Source of the DNA: Eretmocerus hayati
Lineage: Eukaryota; Arthropoda; Insecta; Hymenoptera; Aphelinidae
Reading direction: 5' to 3'
NCBI GenBank assembly: GCA_029851415.1
Contig: CM056741.1
Location: 177,861,021-177,925,020 of the forward strand
Length of the DNA stretch: 64,000 bases
Shown: piece by piece, positions 48,318-60,289 of the stretch
Position numbering within the stretch: position 1 is the first letter of the stretch
Layout: every line of letters starts with the position of its first letter
Program-made: the position numbers and the translations under genes
The notes under the pieces: model-generated
The model's input: only the letters and a program-made list of their open reading frames with translations
Told to the model about the DNA's origin: nothing
The model's database searches: none

Positions 48318-48384
48318 GCGTTATTTTTCATAATGATCAAATGAGGCGATCTCCGCCTCATTTGATCATTATGAAAAATAACGC
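48318..48384. other. Perfect 31-bp stem hairpin
   Basis: The arm GCGTTATTTTTCATAATGAT, continuing to GAGGCG, is repeated exactly inverted over 31 bases, with a 5-base loop (48349-48353). It would fold as a 67-nt perfect hairpin in RNA. It lies about 25 bp outside end B of the TTTGCGCA element. It could be a tiny MITE, a microRNA-like precursor or a recombination product. Confidence 0.85.
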
Positions 48385-48406
48385 AAAGAACGAGTACAAA
48401 AATTTC

Positions 48407-49385
48407 ATTTTTGTTATTCTGTGCGCAAAAATGGCCATTTAGACGCAAGTGTGCGTGTGCAAATAGCGAATTTGCACATTATTCCGACACAACTGTGTGC
48501 AAATATTTTTTCACGCAGTGCGCAAATGAGGCATCAGTGCGCAAATACTCGTTTGCGCACTGCGTAAACGAAGAACAGTGTGCAAATGAGGCATTTGCGC
48601 ACTGGACTTGAGTTGTTCTCTGATCACTCTATACCATCATCTATCTATATATCATCATCATACATAATTGTGAAGAATATCTAACTTCGATCTTTCGAGC
48701 ACCAGCGACAGTTTTGAACAACGTGGTAACATACTATATGGGCGATAGAGTTTTTTCTGATACATTTCTCAGAATTTTTTTTCAGTCGGGGGGCTCCGCC
48801 CCCCGAACCCCCCGGCGGGGGCTCCGCCCCCTGGACCCCCTCCTCCGCCCTCCTATGACCCCGTCATGCCATGTTGCTCTGAATGCTTGAGATGCATTGA
48901 TCATTCGTTGTAGGTGATGCTTCGGTCACTCCTCGCTACTGTCAACATTTTTCAGAAAGTCGTCATGGATCCCAAGTACTTCAAATGAAAATGGTTCATA
49001 ATTTGTTTGAGGAGGAAAAAGGACTCGAAAAGTTCGTACACACCAATGCGAAAAAGGAACAAAGTCCGTCAACTCTCGAGACGACGCCCAAGTCTCACAG
49101 CATCCCCTAATTTTTTGATGTGTTTTAGGAGGCGGGTTACATTTTTGCTCACAGAAATAACAAAAAATATCGTAAGCAACTCGGGCGCCGACATTTGCGC
49201 ACTCGTCCCCGCAACTCGTGTGCAAACGTTCCATTTGCGCACAGTTTCGTCGTTTACGCAGTGCGCAAATGGCTGATTTGCGCACTGCGTAAACCATGAA
49301 ACTGTGCGTAAATGAGGCGTTTGCACACTCGTTGCGGTGACTCGTGCGCAAATATCTGTTGGCGCCCTTGTTGCTTAATATACTA
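48407..49385 (-). mobile_element. TTTGCGCA/GC-hairpin element, copy 2 (inverted)
   Basis: On minus the order is end A array (49385-49160), about 250 bp including GGATCCATGACGAC, the GC-hairpin block (48842-48785), the A-rich tail (48784-48727), and end B array (48605-48410). That is the same order as copy 1 on plus at 19918-21740. End A again carries TAAGCAAC with GGCGCC and ATATTTGCGCACGAGTCACC. The frames of up to 141 codons here run across repeats and are not genes. Confidence 0.8.
48785..48842. repeat. GC-rich double hairpin block, copy 2
   Basis: GGGGGGC/GCCCCCC and GGGGGC/GCCCCC stem-loops are joined by GAACCCCCCGGC. The third stem-loop of copy 1 is degenerate or absent here. Confidence 0.9.
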
Positions 49386-50186
49386 TTTTAAAAATCTTCA
49401 AGGCTCTTGCTCCAGCAGAAAATGTTACTTTAAAAATCGCAAAAAAAATTTTCACGGTAGTTTTCGTTTGCTTACGCCCAGTCGATCGAAAAACGTATTT
49501 CGATACTCGGGCGTGAAGATTTTTTGCTTTACTCGTGCTAATTTCGACCCTCGCCAGGGCTCGGGCCGAAAACAATCACTCGAAAAGCAAAACCAAACTT
49601 CCCTCCCTCGAATCGAAAAATACTATTCTTTGTGTACGTGCAAAATGGCAAAAACTGTGAGCCCAAGCGTTTTTATTTGGAGAAAATTTCATTTTTCGGC
49701 CCACTCTAAACAGTAGTTTAGACGTAATGGAATGATCCTTGCCGTAAGTTATCCTAAGATTGGCCATATTAGTTTCACCATCAGTAGGTGAGTCATGAAT
49801 AAATTTATCTCAGTTTGAAGGCAACAATTGAAACATTTTGGCATGACATCATTCATGAAAATTCTCGGTCGCATTGCTTACTCCTCTTGGGGTCAAAGAA
49901 ATCTGAAAACGTTACACAGACTAAAGTTGTCTCATTAGAAAAAATGATGCTTACAATAAAAAAAATTTTATTGGACACTTTTTCGTTGTCTAACTTCTTT
50001 CTTTCGTTGTCTACTCCATGAGTCGATTCAAAAACATTAAACTCAATATCCTGAATCGCAGAGCATAATATGGACAAGTAGAATTCAGAGTCGAGAGAAT
50101 GTATAATAATTGTACTTTGGTGATATTTGAAAGCTTGAGAAAGAAAATTTCAAAAACTGGCACTCTGACTAGTCGAATTTCATCTT
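49386..50186. other. Anonymous DNA
   Basis: No gene was recognised. 49480-49640 is less AT-rich. The overlapping frames at 49312-49716 and 49815-50077 show no known domain. Confidence 0.45.
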
Positions 50187-51358
50187 TAATCTATCAGCCA
50201 GCCATACATTCTGTAGCAAAGTCAAAATGGACGAAAAATTCTTTTTGCATTTGATTCTTCAATCCTTGCAGATGAAATATATGTAACTTTGAGTTTCGAA
50301 ATAATGGTTACATTTTTGTTATTAACAAAATAGTGCAAAATTCACCGTTTTTTGCCTACTGCTCGGAATTGAGCGCAGATACGAGAAAACTTTTCAGATA
50401 AAAATTGTGCGGCTCAATGCCATCTACAATATTACGCAATTGTTTACTCCGTTTTCACCATACTTAATGCAAAAATCACATTTGTTTATAACAAATTCGC
50501 ATAACTACTACGATATTGCAAATATGAACAAAATCAACATCTGTACGTATGGGAACATTCATTTCGCAAAAATAAGTATTCTTGTTATTTTTTTGTAAAA
50601 TCGTTAATTGTCGACTTAGGGCCGGCAGAGTGTCACAGTCTTCAATTTTTGTCCTGCGCCCATTATACGTTCCGTGCGGAAGCCTTGGCGCGGTTGTATT
50701 TATACTTGTGCGGTGTGCATGTCGTGAACTATGATCTCAAAGACTATACTTCTTTGTAAAATGTAGTCCATGAAAATTTTACCTATCATTTTGCAACTCA
50801 AAATCGCGAATAATAGATCTACTGACCACCGATAACTGAAGCTCATGAGATTGATGAACCCAGCGCGTGACGGAACGTATAACGGGCGCAGGACAAAAAT
50901 TGAAGACTGTGACACTCTGCCGGCCCTAAGTCGACAATTAACGATTTTACAAAAAAATAACAAGAATACTTATTTTTGCGAAATGAATGTTCCCATACGT
51001 ATAGATGTTGATTTCGTTCATATTTGCAATATCGTAGTAGTTATGCGAATTTGTTATAAACAAATGTGATTTTTGCATTAACTATGGTGAAAACGGAGTA
51101 AACAATTGCGTAATATTGTAGACGGCATTGAGTCGCACAATTTTTATCTGAAAAGTTTTCTCGTATCTGCGCTCAATTTCGAGCAGTAGGCGAAAAACGG
51201 TGAATTTTGCACTATTTTGTTAATAACAAAAATGTAACCATTATTTCGAAACTCAAAGTTACATATATTTCATCTGCAAGGATCGAAGAATCAAATGCAA
51301 AAAGAATTTTTCGTCCATCTTGACTTTGCTACAGAATGTATGGCTGGCTGATAGATTA
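50187..51358. repeat. Long inverted repeat: 489-bp arms, 194-bp spacer
   Basis: The left arm 50187-50675 and right arm 50870-51358 are exactly equal in length. By hand alignment they differ at 10 positions with no gap (98% identity), and nine of the ten differences are transitions. The outer ends read TAATCTATCAGCCAGCC. A transcript would fold into a 489-bp duplex with a 194-nt loop. No target duplication, transposase or known terminal motif is seen. It could be a young foldback transposon, an inverted segmental duplication, or a hairpin-RNA (endogenous siRNA) locus. Frames inside (74-87 codons) mirror each other and are not recognised. Confidence 0.93.
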
Positions 51359-54258
51359 CTTGCAACAACATCAAATTTCCCATGAAGAAAGGTTCTTCCC
51401 TGTTTCGCCGTACCTTGGTATTCCAATTCCAAAACAATAATCAAACCAGAGCGAATAAAGGAACGACTCACAATGTTTCTAGCTTCTTTTTTGATCATTC
51501 CAAGATGAACGATGAATTTATCACTCTGCTGTCAGAAAATATCAGAATTCTAACTTGGGTGTTATTATAGTAATCGTGAGAAGCCATATGTTTCAAATCT
51601 GGTAATTCTTCGTATCACACAATTTGATGAAGTACCAAATAAAGGAATTGACTCCTTCTAAATAAAGTTCCGAAAATTTCTAACAATGCTTCCCTACCGT
51701 CGTTTATTGAATGAAAATATGGAAAAAGAATGAATGGAATAATTCGTGATGAAATCGAGCACGTTATATCGAAAATCATGTCTAAAATTAATAGCTCTCA
51801 ATTACGGAAGTTCGGAATGACGCGCAGAGAGACGCCTGTACAAACATACATTCAATTGATTCGGCATTTTAAAAGCTGTTGCGCAAAGCTGATGTCGTTA
51901 GGTTTGTGTAGCCCAATCATACGCTATATATACAAGTCACGATGAAACGCCAGTTGAGTATTCATGCTACTCTGATTGCTTGCTCCTCTCTTCGGAAAGA
52001 GCCGTTTTTTGAATTGCGTCTTCGTGATACCACTCCAACCAATATATAACTCCTTCCCATCAATTCTTATCACCTTCATTCAGACAGAGACAGAATAATG
52101 TGCCGTGTCACGAAGCATACAAACGATAGCTCATCATATTTTCAGATGAGTGTGGGCCTATTTTTGAAATTCGTCGGTTTATCAACCATATATTGATGCC
52201 ATATTGAAGAATTGAGATTAAGGAAAAGTCAATATGGCCAATAATGATAATTTTATTGTACATTCAACATTGTCAGAAAATTTGGCTGAGAATGAAACGA
52301 GTCTACAGAAATTCTTGAGGATATGTCAACTTATAAAAATTATAATGGATCAAGATTTTAGCCGTTTGTTGATAAATTTACCAATTTTAGAGCCATTGAG
52401 TTTTGTACATAGGTCTCAATTGCAGAGTTTCAGTTTTTGTTGTGACAGGAATATGAAATTTACCAGAGCACCCATAAAATTATGACACGCTGGTGTGTGA
52501 AATTCGTATTTTGACTAGAGTGAAAAGACGAATATAAAAAAATGGTTGTCCAATACCAACATTTTACAAAATTTTGAGTCTTTTTGGACTGTAGTCTTCA
52601 GCCCTATTATCTTGATATAAAATCAATAACTAAGAATTATGAAAATCACAAAAATGATCAACCAGACAAAAATCCATTCTTCCCGAAAAACAATCTTGCA
52701 GAAGATCTTCAAATCGTGAACTTCTCAAATGAAATTGAGTGTCAGTTTGCAATGACCGCTCGCAAGCACGCCAGGCATATATTCATAACTCAGCGGAGCT
52801 CATTGAAAGCGAAAGGGTTTCCCTCGTCGGGATTCCACCCACGCTTTTTTCACAGGAAAACATCCGAGACGAGGAATATCCCTCGGGACTGTGAGAGAAA
52901 GAGACCGAAAGTTCACGGTCACCCGCGGTATATCCGAGGGATATTATCGTGGTGTACGTCCGTATACAGGCATATGTGCGTCACAAGTACATTATATATA
53001 GTGCAAGCACACCGCGAGAATTTGTATTTGCGGTTCTCTTGAATTCTCGCTGGATGCCTGGTGAAGGTGGCATATAGCAATGCATTCTCTCTTCTGTTAT
53101 ATCTATTTGAGCCTTCGCCATTTGCAGATTATCCAACAAGATGAGAAGATGATAATCATTTTGCAGATAGTGGAATTGTGCAAATCCGCTAAATGGATCT
53201 TGAAATTATGATGAGATGTGATTTATGGGTCATTTTCCAGATAATAGATTGATGCGTCCACGCATCTCTTCCATAGTATGACTGTAACAGCCCTGTAATC
53301 AATAAAATTCAAAATTAAACTATCAGAACTATGAGATGACTGGAAGATGTTTTTTTCTGGGTAAATTTTTGAGTGATCACGGTAGAAGATACTTTAAGAA
53401 GGTAGAAGGTGTTTTATTAAGAACAAAACTAAAGCTGGCCTACGGGTATCCTGAACTCGTTGATGGATATTTGGTCTTTCAGATGAATCTAATTCAAAAT
53501 GCAGTTAGTTATACCTAGTCTTGGCAGATTATGTAAAGGAATAAAATTAAAGATGTAGCTATCGAATCTTTTCAAGTATCAATCAATTTTTTGAGGCTGA
53601 CAACCTGTGTTCCAAACGTAATTGGGCACAATTCCTCTGTCTTCCTGCATAATTTGATCAATCAAGATAACGATGGAACTTTATTTAGGAACAATTTTCA
53701 AAAGAGAAGTGGATTCTCGATTAAAACTGTCAACGAAATTATTTCCATTAGTTTTTGAAACCACATCGGATAACTGGCTTTCAATCATCCCTAGAGCTTG
53801 AATAGATTCTCCTGAACATGTCAAACAATGTCGTGCAGAGATCCTGTCTCACTTCCTATTGAAACATTGTACGAATTCGGGACGGCAAAATTCCTAGATG
53901 TACAATACGGAAAGTTTCAAACCTAACAGTAGGAAGCTATTCAAACCTTGATTATCAGACAGCATGGGTTGTTCATAGAACATTGCATGCATTCTTTCGG
54001 GAAGATTTTAGGCCGGGATTCCTGGCTTCTTTATCCGGACCTTATAGAAAGCTTACGCGCAGATTTGCCAGGACATTTCCAAAATCATAAACAACGTAGA
54101 TTGATGAGTGAATAATATTTCCTTTCATTTTCATTGATAGGTTTCTTTGGTCTCACAACATTACTGAGCGTATGCGTACGGACCAATTTTGCTCAAAATC
54201 TATTCGAATAAGTTGTCGATCCTATCATATCTTGTTCTCGATCTTCAAGATGTTTTTT
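51359..54258. other. Anonymous DNA with unrecognised frames
   Basis: The longest frame, 52584-53042 plus (152 codons), is basic and histidine/arginine-rich in its second half (ARKHARH, HPRFFHRK, RKRPKVHGHPR) and crosses a GC-richer island at 52750-52960. I recognise no family and cannot exclude a real exon. Frames at 51730-51945, 52234-52485 and 53336-53518 are also unassigned. No repeats stand out. Confidence 0.35.
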
Positions 54259-55915
54259 GCTTTCTCAAAGAGAAAGCCTTGTAATGGTGCGGAGTTTTTC
54301 GCTGAAAATGTTTTCGTTTTCTTCAATTTTCACCGTTCCATATTTCTTTCCGGCAAATGAGAGCCATTTTATCTTATTTTACTCGACGAGATCTACCAAT
54401 TAGTACCCTCATACACTACCCCAAACATATTCAACATCTGCTACAAATTATTTTAAACTGCCATGTGCATATGTCCGTATGTGTGTTAGTGTGTTCGTTG
54501 TCTTTTGCTTACCATACAACCACTCCTATCCTCTTTTCCGATCTTCGTGAAATTTTGAGGGTTCATTTCAAATTAGTTCATGATTATTTCCACTGAATTT
54601 GAGCCTTATTGACTGATTAGTTGGACTTCCACATAAATAATTCCTCCAAAAATTCAACATGGTTTCTTTTTCAATGTTGGTCCAAACATTATATCACATA
54701 TCATCAGCCTCCGTCCACATGAAAAATCTAGAGTCTCTTTCCGTATCATTTAATGACATTTTTAAGCGATTGGTTGATACGGGATTTCAATTTACCCCCC
54801 TATAATCCAAATGTCTATTTCTCTATTCCCCTCTTCTAAGGCATTCGAAAACTCTTTGGCGTTTCCACCGATCGTCTTAAAATTTTGAGGGACTATTGAA
54901 CATTAGTGAGCAGTAAGCCCAGTCTATTTTGAGCTTATTCCATCGATTAATTCGTCACCCTCAATACTTTTTATGAAAAAAGATCCTATTTCTCCTCTCA
55001 ATTTTATTACATTGCTTACCATAAGTCCTCAACCATCCACTCAATAACCACCAAATTCAAACAACTTCTTCCTCTTATTTCATCAAACATCCCCGTGCAT
55101 TTCAAGCTTCATACTCACTCTCATGCTTATCCCACTCATCCTAGATTTAACATCTCATTTTTCATATTCCTTTCGAAACAAGATATTATCAAAAATTTTC
55201 TCAAGTATAGATCTAGCAAATGTATCTCTATCATTTATCATCACTTTTCAAGCAATTGGCTGATTTCGAATTTCAATTTACCCTCCCCCCCCCGTTCCCA
55301 AATATCGATTTCTCTATTTACCTATGGCATCCGAAAACTCTTAGGCGTTTCCACCGATCGTCTTGGACATTGGAGGGCCTATGAAAAATTAGTGAGCGGT
55401 GAGCAGAGTCCATATTTAGCTCATTCCATCGATTAGTTCGTCACCCTCAATAATTTTTATTAGGAAAAATCCTATTTTTCCTTTCAATTTTATTACATCT
55501 CTTACCATAGATCCTCAACCATCCAGTTCCGAAGGAAATTTTCGTGCAACGGTGAAATAATAAATTGACTCAAAAAAACTGTAGTATGTCGATGAATATT
55601 CAGGATTTTTTAGGGAAAGATAGATTCAATTGAAAGAAATATAACAGTAATATGAGACAAGGAATAATTGAAGATGATTTCCTCCCCGTGAGGGTGACAA
55701 ACTAATGAGCAAAATAAACAAGACTCAACCCAAAAGAACGTAGAAGAATTATTCAAAATGTCACATGATCGCCAGAACCGTGGAAAAGTTACCGAACGAC
55801 ATGAGGAAGAAAAGAAAAAGAATTGTTATTCAATTGTTAGTCACCATCAAGAAAGAGAAAATTTAGGTGATAATGCTTTGAGAAAGCATTCTGCTAATAA
55901 CATTTAGCAGCGTAT
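54259..55915. mobile_element. Hairpin-ended, pyrimidine-skewed element (copy 2)
   Basis: The left end GCTTTCTCAAAGAGAAAGC (54259-54277) and the right end AGAAAGCATT, CTGCTAATAACATTTAGCAG (55891-55910), CGTATTTT match the ends of 40794-43302. In the left hairpin the loop changes but the stem is kept. The body holds a direct duplication with a period of about 484 bp (54768 onward and 55252 onward; phrases CATTCGAAAACTCTT or CATCCGAAAACTCTT and GGCGTTTCCACCGATCGTCT). The duplicated part of the plus strand is G-poor, as in copy 1. Confidence 0.65.
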
Positions 55916-56484
55916 TTTTTTGATGCCTGAACGAGTATCTATACGCCCGGATCATGGATTTGTCTGCAACTTGCGAAATGGTTTTTCTCCAGTACTAAAA
56001 GCTGATATCTGAAATCATAGACTTTGACATTCGAGGGTTTTGGAGCTAAATGGCCATAATACTGTCATTGGAAGTATACTTCTCTATGTCAAATTAACTT
56101 GAGCTCAATCCAGGCAGTGTAAATGACACGAGTTGTAACCGAGGTAACTTCTAAAAGCCTACGCGTTATGTTCTGTGAACCACGATATCATTTTTTGGTC
56201 TTGAAAAAAGACTATCCAAAAATTTCAGCCCAATATGTGGTTCAAATGTAAAACATTTTTCAATTTTTTAATGCGAAATGTTTCAGTCAACCAGATAACG
56301 GAATGGGTTCTCACAATCTTTGCAAAATTCGAGATCCAGTACCAGGGCTTCTCGACTTTTCTTAAATTTCGAAGATGCTGAGAAATAGTTTGCAAATCCT
56401 AATGGTGGCTTTGTGAGGATCTCAACTGTACATCCCGTGGTGTAAGAAAAATAGCTTTCAATCATCAATTGCTTTCAAAGTTAA
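55916..56484. other. Anonymous AT-rich DNA
   Basis: No feature was recognised between the hairpin-ended element and the TTAA element. Confidence 0.45.
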
Positions 56485-56704
56485 CACGTTTGCTGTGATG
56501 TTGTTTTTTCGTAATTTTATTCCGGCCTTGAATTGGACTATCGCAACTCGATAGAAATGTTGGCTCACTGCTCATCCCCTCAATGAAGCAAACCACCAGA
56601 ATAAATTATTTGGGATGAATTTTCATAGGAAGTCCGAGTCGGGAAAGATTGAAAAATTAAGAATCGCGGGTCCCACCGGTGGGACCCGTCGCAGCGCACG
56701 TATT
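56485..56704. mobile_element. piggyBac-like MITE, decayed copy
   Basis: TTAA (56481-56484) is followed by CACGTTTGCTGTG. The right side retains GCGGGTCCCACCGGTGGGAC and GTCGCAGCGCACGTATTCAA, a degraded match to the intact right end plus TTAA. The interior is unrelated to the 145-bp copy, so it is a length variant of the family. Confidence 0.7.
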
Positions 56705-57645
56705 CAATCATGTAATATAGTTCCTCCAAAAATTCGATTTTGCCTCGGTGTTTTTTTTTTTTTTTTTTTTTTAGATTATTCGCACTATCACCCCACGTCC
56801 TTTACCAATATCAAGCATCCCTGGCAAAAAAATGCTCTCAAATTTCATCCAATCAGTCTTCCTATGATGTACATGAACACCTTCATTCTGATCTTCTCCC
56901 ACCTGGAACACCGTATACATTAACCTAACCCCTCGTTTACCAACCAAAACACTCAGTGTCAATCTCTCCAAAAGATCAAAGTGCACGACAACCATCACGT
57001 CACAGGATCTCGTTCACATATAATACCCACACCACTGTCTCTATATGTGCACACTACCCCATAGAGTCGGCAACGCACTTGGGTTACCAAATCAGGGAAC
57101 GTTAGAATCCCGTGGGTTTGGCATAGCCAGATTCTCTCTCTCTCTTCTCTTCTGTTGCTCCATAATGCGTTGGGCGTGGTGGGCACACTCTCTTTCTCTC
57201 TCGGGAGAGAGATATAAGGTTGGATGTATTTTAAGGCTCCTGAGCCCGGATGTGCGCCTGCTACTTGTCACCCGTGGTGTAATTAATATTCATACGTGCG
57301 CATACCGTGGTGTATGATCCAAACGTTATTTTATATTATAGAGAGACCTTGGAAGAGACCCGCATACGTCGTCAGTTCATCGGATTTTGTATACATATAT
57401 CTATCTCAGAGTTGTATACTATAAGGTTTTCTTTAAAATGCATTCGAAGGTCACGACAGCAATTCCGAAATGTGTGGTATATAGAAATAGTATTTAAGGT
57501 TATGGGATGCAGAAGGAATAGAATGCCGACGAGGACGATGGACGCGGGAATCGAACGCGGGTTGAGGACAACCAGGCGCTCAGGATAATCGTAGAGTGTG
57601 TGATCTCACGCGCGGGAATCGGGAGCATTTTAGTGGCTGCATCCC

Positions 57646-57676
<31 letters not shown>

Positions 57677-59194
57677 TGATGTGTACTTTAATCGTAGTTA
57701 AATTTGATGCGTTGGAGATTCATGCCTCATGGCAGACGCAATGAGATTAACTGTTTGACTATACATTAAATTGATGGATAACACATACGTTTGTGGTTCT
57801 GTCGTGGCTCTTGATGGAGTTTTTGATATGTTGATCTTGATCTGAGTAATGATGACAAAAGGATTCTGATGGATTTGGGTTATAACTGCAAAGGCAACTG
57901 GAGATTGGAGGTATTGTGGCTATCTATTATCGAGATTTCAGATTTGTAATTAATGACCGGAGTGAATCTATTCTGTTCCTGGTGAGTCTCATTCATACTT
58001 ATATATGACTTCCCAGAAAGTTCCGGTAAAAATGTCAAAATCAATCATTAACTTTACGGAGGTATGCAATCGACTTGGCAAAAATATGAATGATCTTTGG
58101 AGTAGGAGCATCAAGTTTTCTAGTATTCGGAAACGAAACTTACATGCTTTAATTTTTTGTAAACACTATGGGATTACTAATACACAGGTGTGAAATATCA
58201 CATTCTTCGTTTGCAATGAAGGCATCTTGTTTGCAGTTAAACCAATGTCACTTATTTGACATATTCATTAACATGCGTACGTATGACTGTGAATAGTCAG
58301 GGACGGATACAGAATTCGGGTTTGAGGGGGGGGGGGGTGACGGCGGCGATTATATATATATATATATATATATACCCACACTCGATAGAAATTCAAATAA
58401 TTGAGCTTACGTGGTGTTTCATTGAAATGCATCCGCGGTTGGATTGATTAACGATAATTATTGTTACCTGTTTACGATTATTAGGATTAATAACAACAAA
58501 AAAATCATTTTACGTCTCTGAACACATGAATTTTCTGTCAGGTTTGATGCGTTTGGGGGGGGGGGTGGCGATTGCGTCTGTGAATAGTTGATGAATATAA
58601 ATTTGAAAAATACCTAGAAAAGTTACGACGGAGACCCCCGTTGAATTACCATCATTAAAGACTTACCACAGTTTTTCCAATTTCTGCATAAATGAACTTG
58701 CAACTTAAGTTGTGATCCTGAAAATTCTTTTTCTTCATTAAAGATAGTAAATTTTGGCTCAATCATCGAGTAAAATGCGATATTGATGTGAGTTTAGTCC
58801 CTGTGAGTCAATTTCCACTAGAGTATGAGTCATTCCGCATTTCACTCCTAGATTAGGGTCGAAATTTCACACCAACACGTTCAGAGAGTATATATGACGC
58901 AGCCCTTTCCCTCCAGTTCTGATTTTCTCCAAGAACTCAAATGGTATAGGATTTTACACTTTCCACTTCAAGCAAATCGGTATACCACTACAGGTAAGAA
59001 AGTGGATGCGTTCAATTCCGAATTAGGCAAAATTTTTCTCTCACCAAATTCCACCCAAATTCTTAAATCTCAACCTCACCTACATTTTCTTTCATAGAAA
59101 TGATCCTGAGACTCTTGTCTTTTAAACACAGTAGTTGAGTTTAGTGCTAAACTGGTGTTTATTTAGGTATACCACGGTGAACTTTTGGTATGAC
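56705..59194. other. Microsatellite-rich DNA without recognised genes
   Basis: It contains a T run of about 21 bases (56751-56771), a TTCTCTCTCTCTC stretch (57133), a GT run (57653-57680), a TA run (58350-58372), and G runs at 58326-58337 and 58553-58565. 57000-57700 is less AT-rich and resembles the other islands. The frames at 57045-57317 and 57307-57588 have no known motif. Confidence 0.45.
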
Positions 59195-59611
59195 AAAAAA
59201 CGTTCCAGGGCAGTTTACATTATTTGGCTACCGTCCCAGCGCGCGAGAGCGAGATTCCCACATGCAGCGGTTGATATGCCCCGAGTGGCCAGATGCCCAC
59301 TTCGAGACCATTTCAGGCAGCTCAAGCATTGCACCGATATAGACACACGAATTCATGCATACGAACGAAACATTCCCCGTAGATTTGAATTGATTGATCA
59401 GCTAATGAGCATTTCTATTTTGGAATGGTGGAAACAACATGCTTTTTCGTATCCGATACTGTCTCGGATGGCCCGAGACATTTTTGCTATAATGCCAAGC
59501 GCAGTTCCGGTTGAAGGATTATTTTCGCAAGCTAGAGATGTCAGACACACACAGTGGGAAAGATCGAAATTTTTTAACTCAAAAGTCAAATGGCTCAAGT
59601 GTGTTAACTTT
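59195..59611 (+). pseudogene. hAT transposase C-terminal remnant
   Basis: The translated frame contains SISILEWWKQHAFSYPILS followed by RMARDIFAIMPSAVPVEGLF and SQARDV (about 59405-59551). This is the hAT C-terminal dimerisation region: WW...YP.LS.MARD......S.VP.E..FS. The usual S-S-E-R is changed to S-A-V-P-V-E-G here. The catalytic DDE region and the BED zinc finger are missing upstream, and the frame stops soon after. It is a dead fragment, or part of a degenerate domesticated copy. There are no recognisable hAT termini around it. Confidence 0.85.
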
Positions 59612-59714
59612 TGAGCTAAAAAATTTCGGGTCGTTACACCGAATAAATTTTGCGTAGAGAATGAGTCTATTAGAGCAATGTTATGTATCGATTTTTGGGC
59701 CAATAGCTCATTAA

Positions 59715-60108
59715 GGTGAGGCCGTAGTCCGCTGAATAGACGTAAATCCGTTCGGAGGATAAGTCGAATTTTACTTGATCAAATGACTTGGGATTTCACA
59801 TGCATGTATAGAATGCATGTCTAAATCGCGCTACGAAGCCAAATATGTCAATTTCACTGAAAGAAAGTGTCCAGATGAGGTTTACTCGAGACGTCGTAGG
59901 TTGCCGCTCTCTAGCAGACGACGTTTGTGTACATCTCGTTTGGATACTTTTTTGAGTGACATTGACATATTTGGCTTCGTAGCGCGATTGAGACATGCAT
60001 TCTATACATGTATGTAAAATTTCAAGTCATTTGGTCTATTAAAATTCGACTTATCCTCCGAACGGATTCAGGGCTACATTCAATATGGCGGCGGACTACG
60101 GCCTGGCC
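59715..60108. mobile_element. TTAA-type foldback MITE, 394 bp
   Basis: GG(T/C)(G/C)AGGCCGTAGTCCGC ends are inverted at both sides and flanked by TTAA (59711-59714 and 60109-60112). Long inner arms share ATGCATGTCTAAATCGCGCT (or its inverted form) and CGAAGCCAAATATGTCAAT. Overlapping frames on both strands (66 codons each) mirror one another because of the palindrome. The older relative is at 1630-2028. Confidence 0.9.
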
Positions 60109-60289
60109 TTAAGGGAAGAAATCTGTGAATTTGGAATCCCATGATTGCAGTGATATTAGGAATTCATTTTTGTCAAAGTTAAAATGTGCGTATAATTATT
60201 CTTGTCTACATTTACTATCCTGTTTCAATAAAGATTACTCATTATTGTCATTGTAATATCCAACGGGACTCATTTGTGTACCATAGCTT

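Noticed and set aside
52584..53042. 152-codon frame as a real protein gene
   Set aside because: No family motif, no defensible splice sites, and composition changes along the frame with the local GC island. Kept only as a note in the regional entry.
57540..57600. B-box-like CGGGAATCGAACGCG on plus (tRNA on minus?)
   Set aside because: The T-stem does not pair and no D-arm, anticodon arm or acceptor stem could be built.
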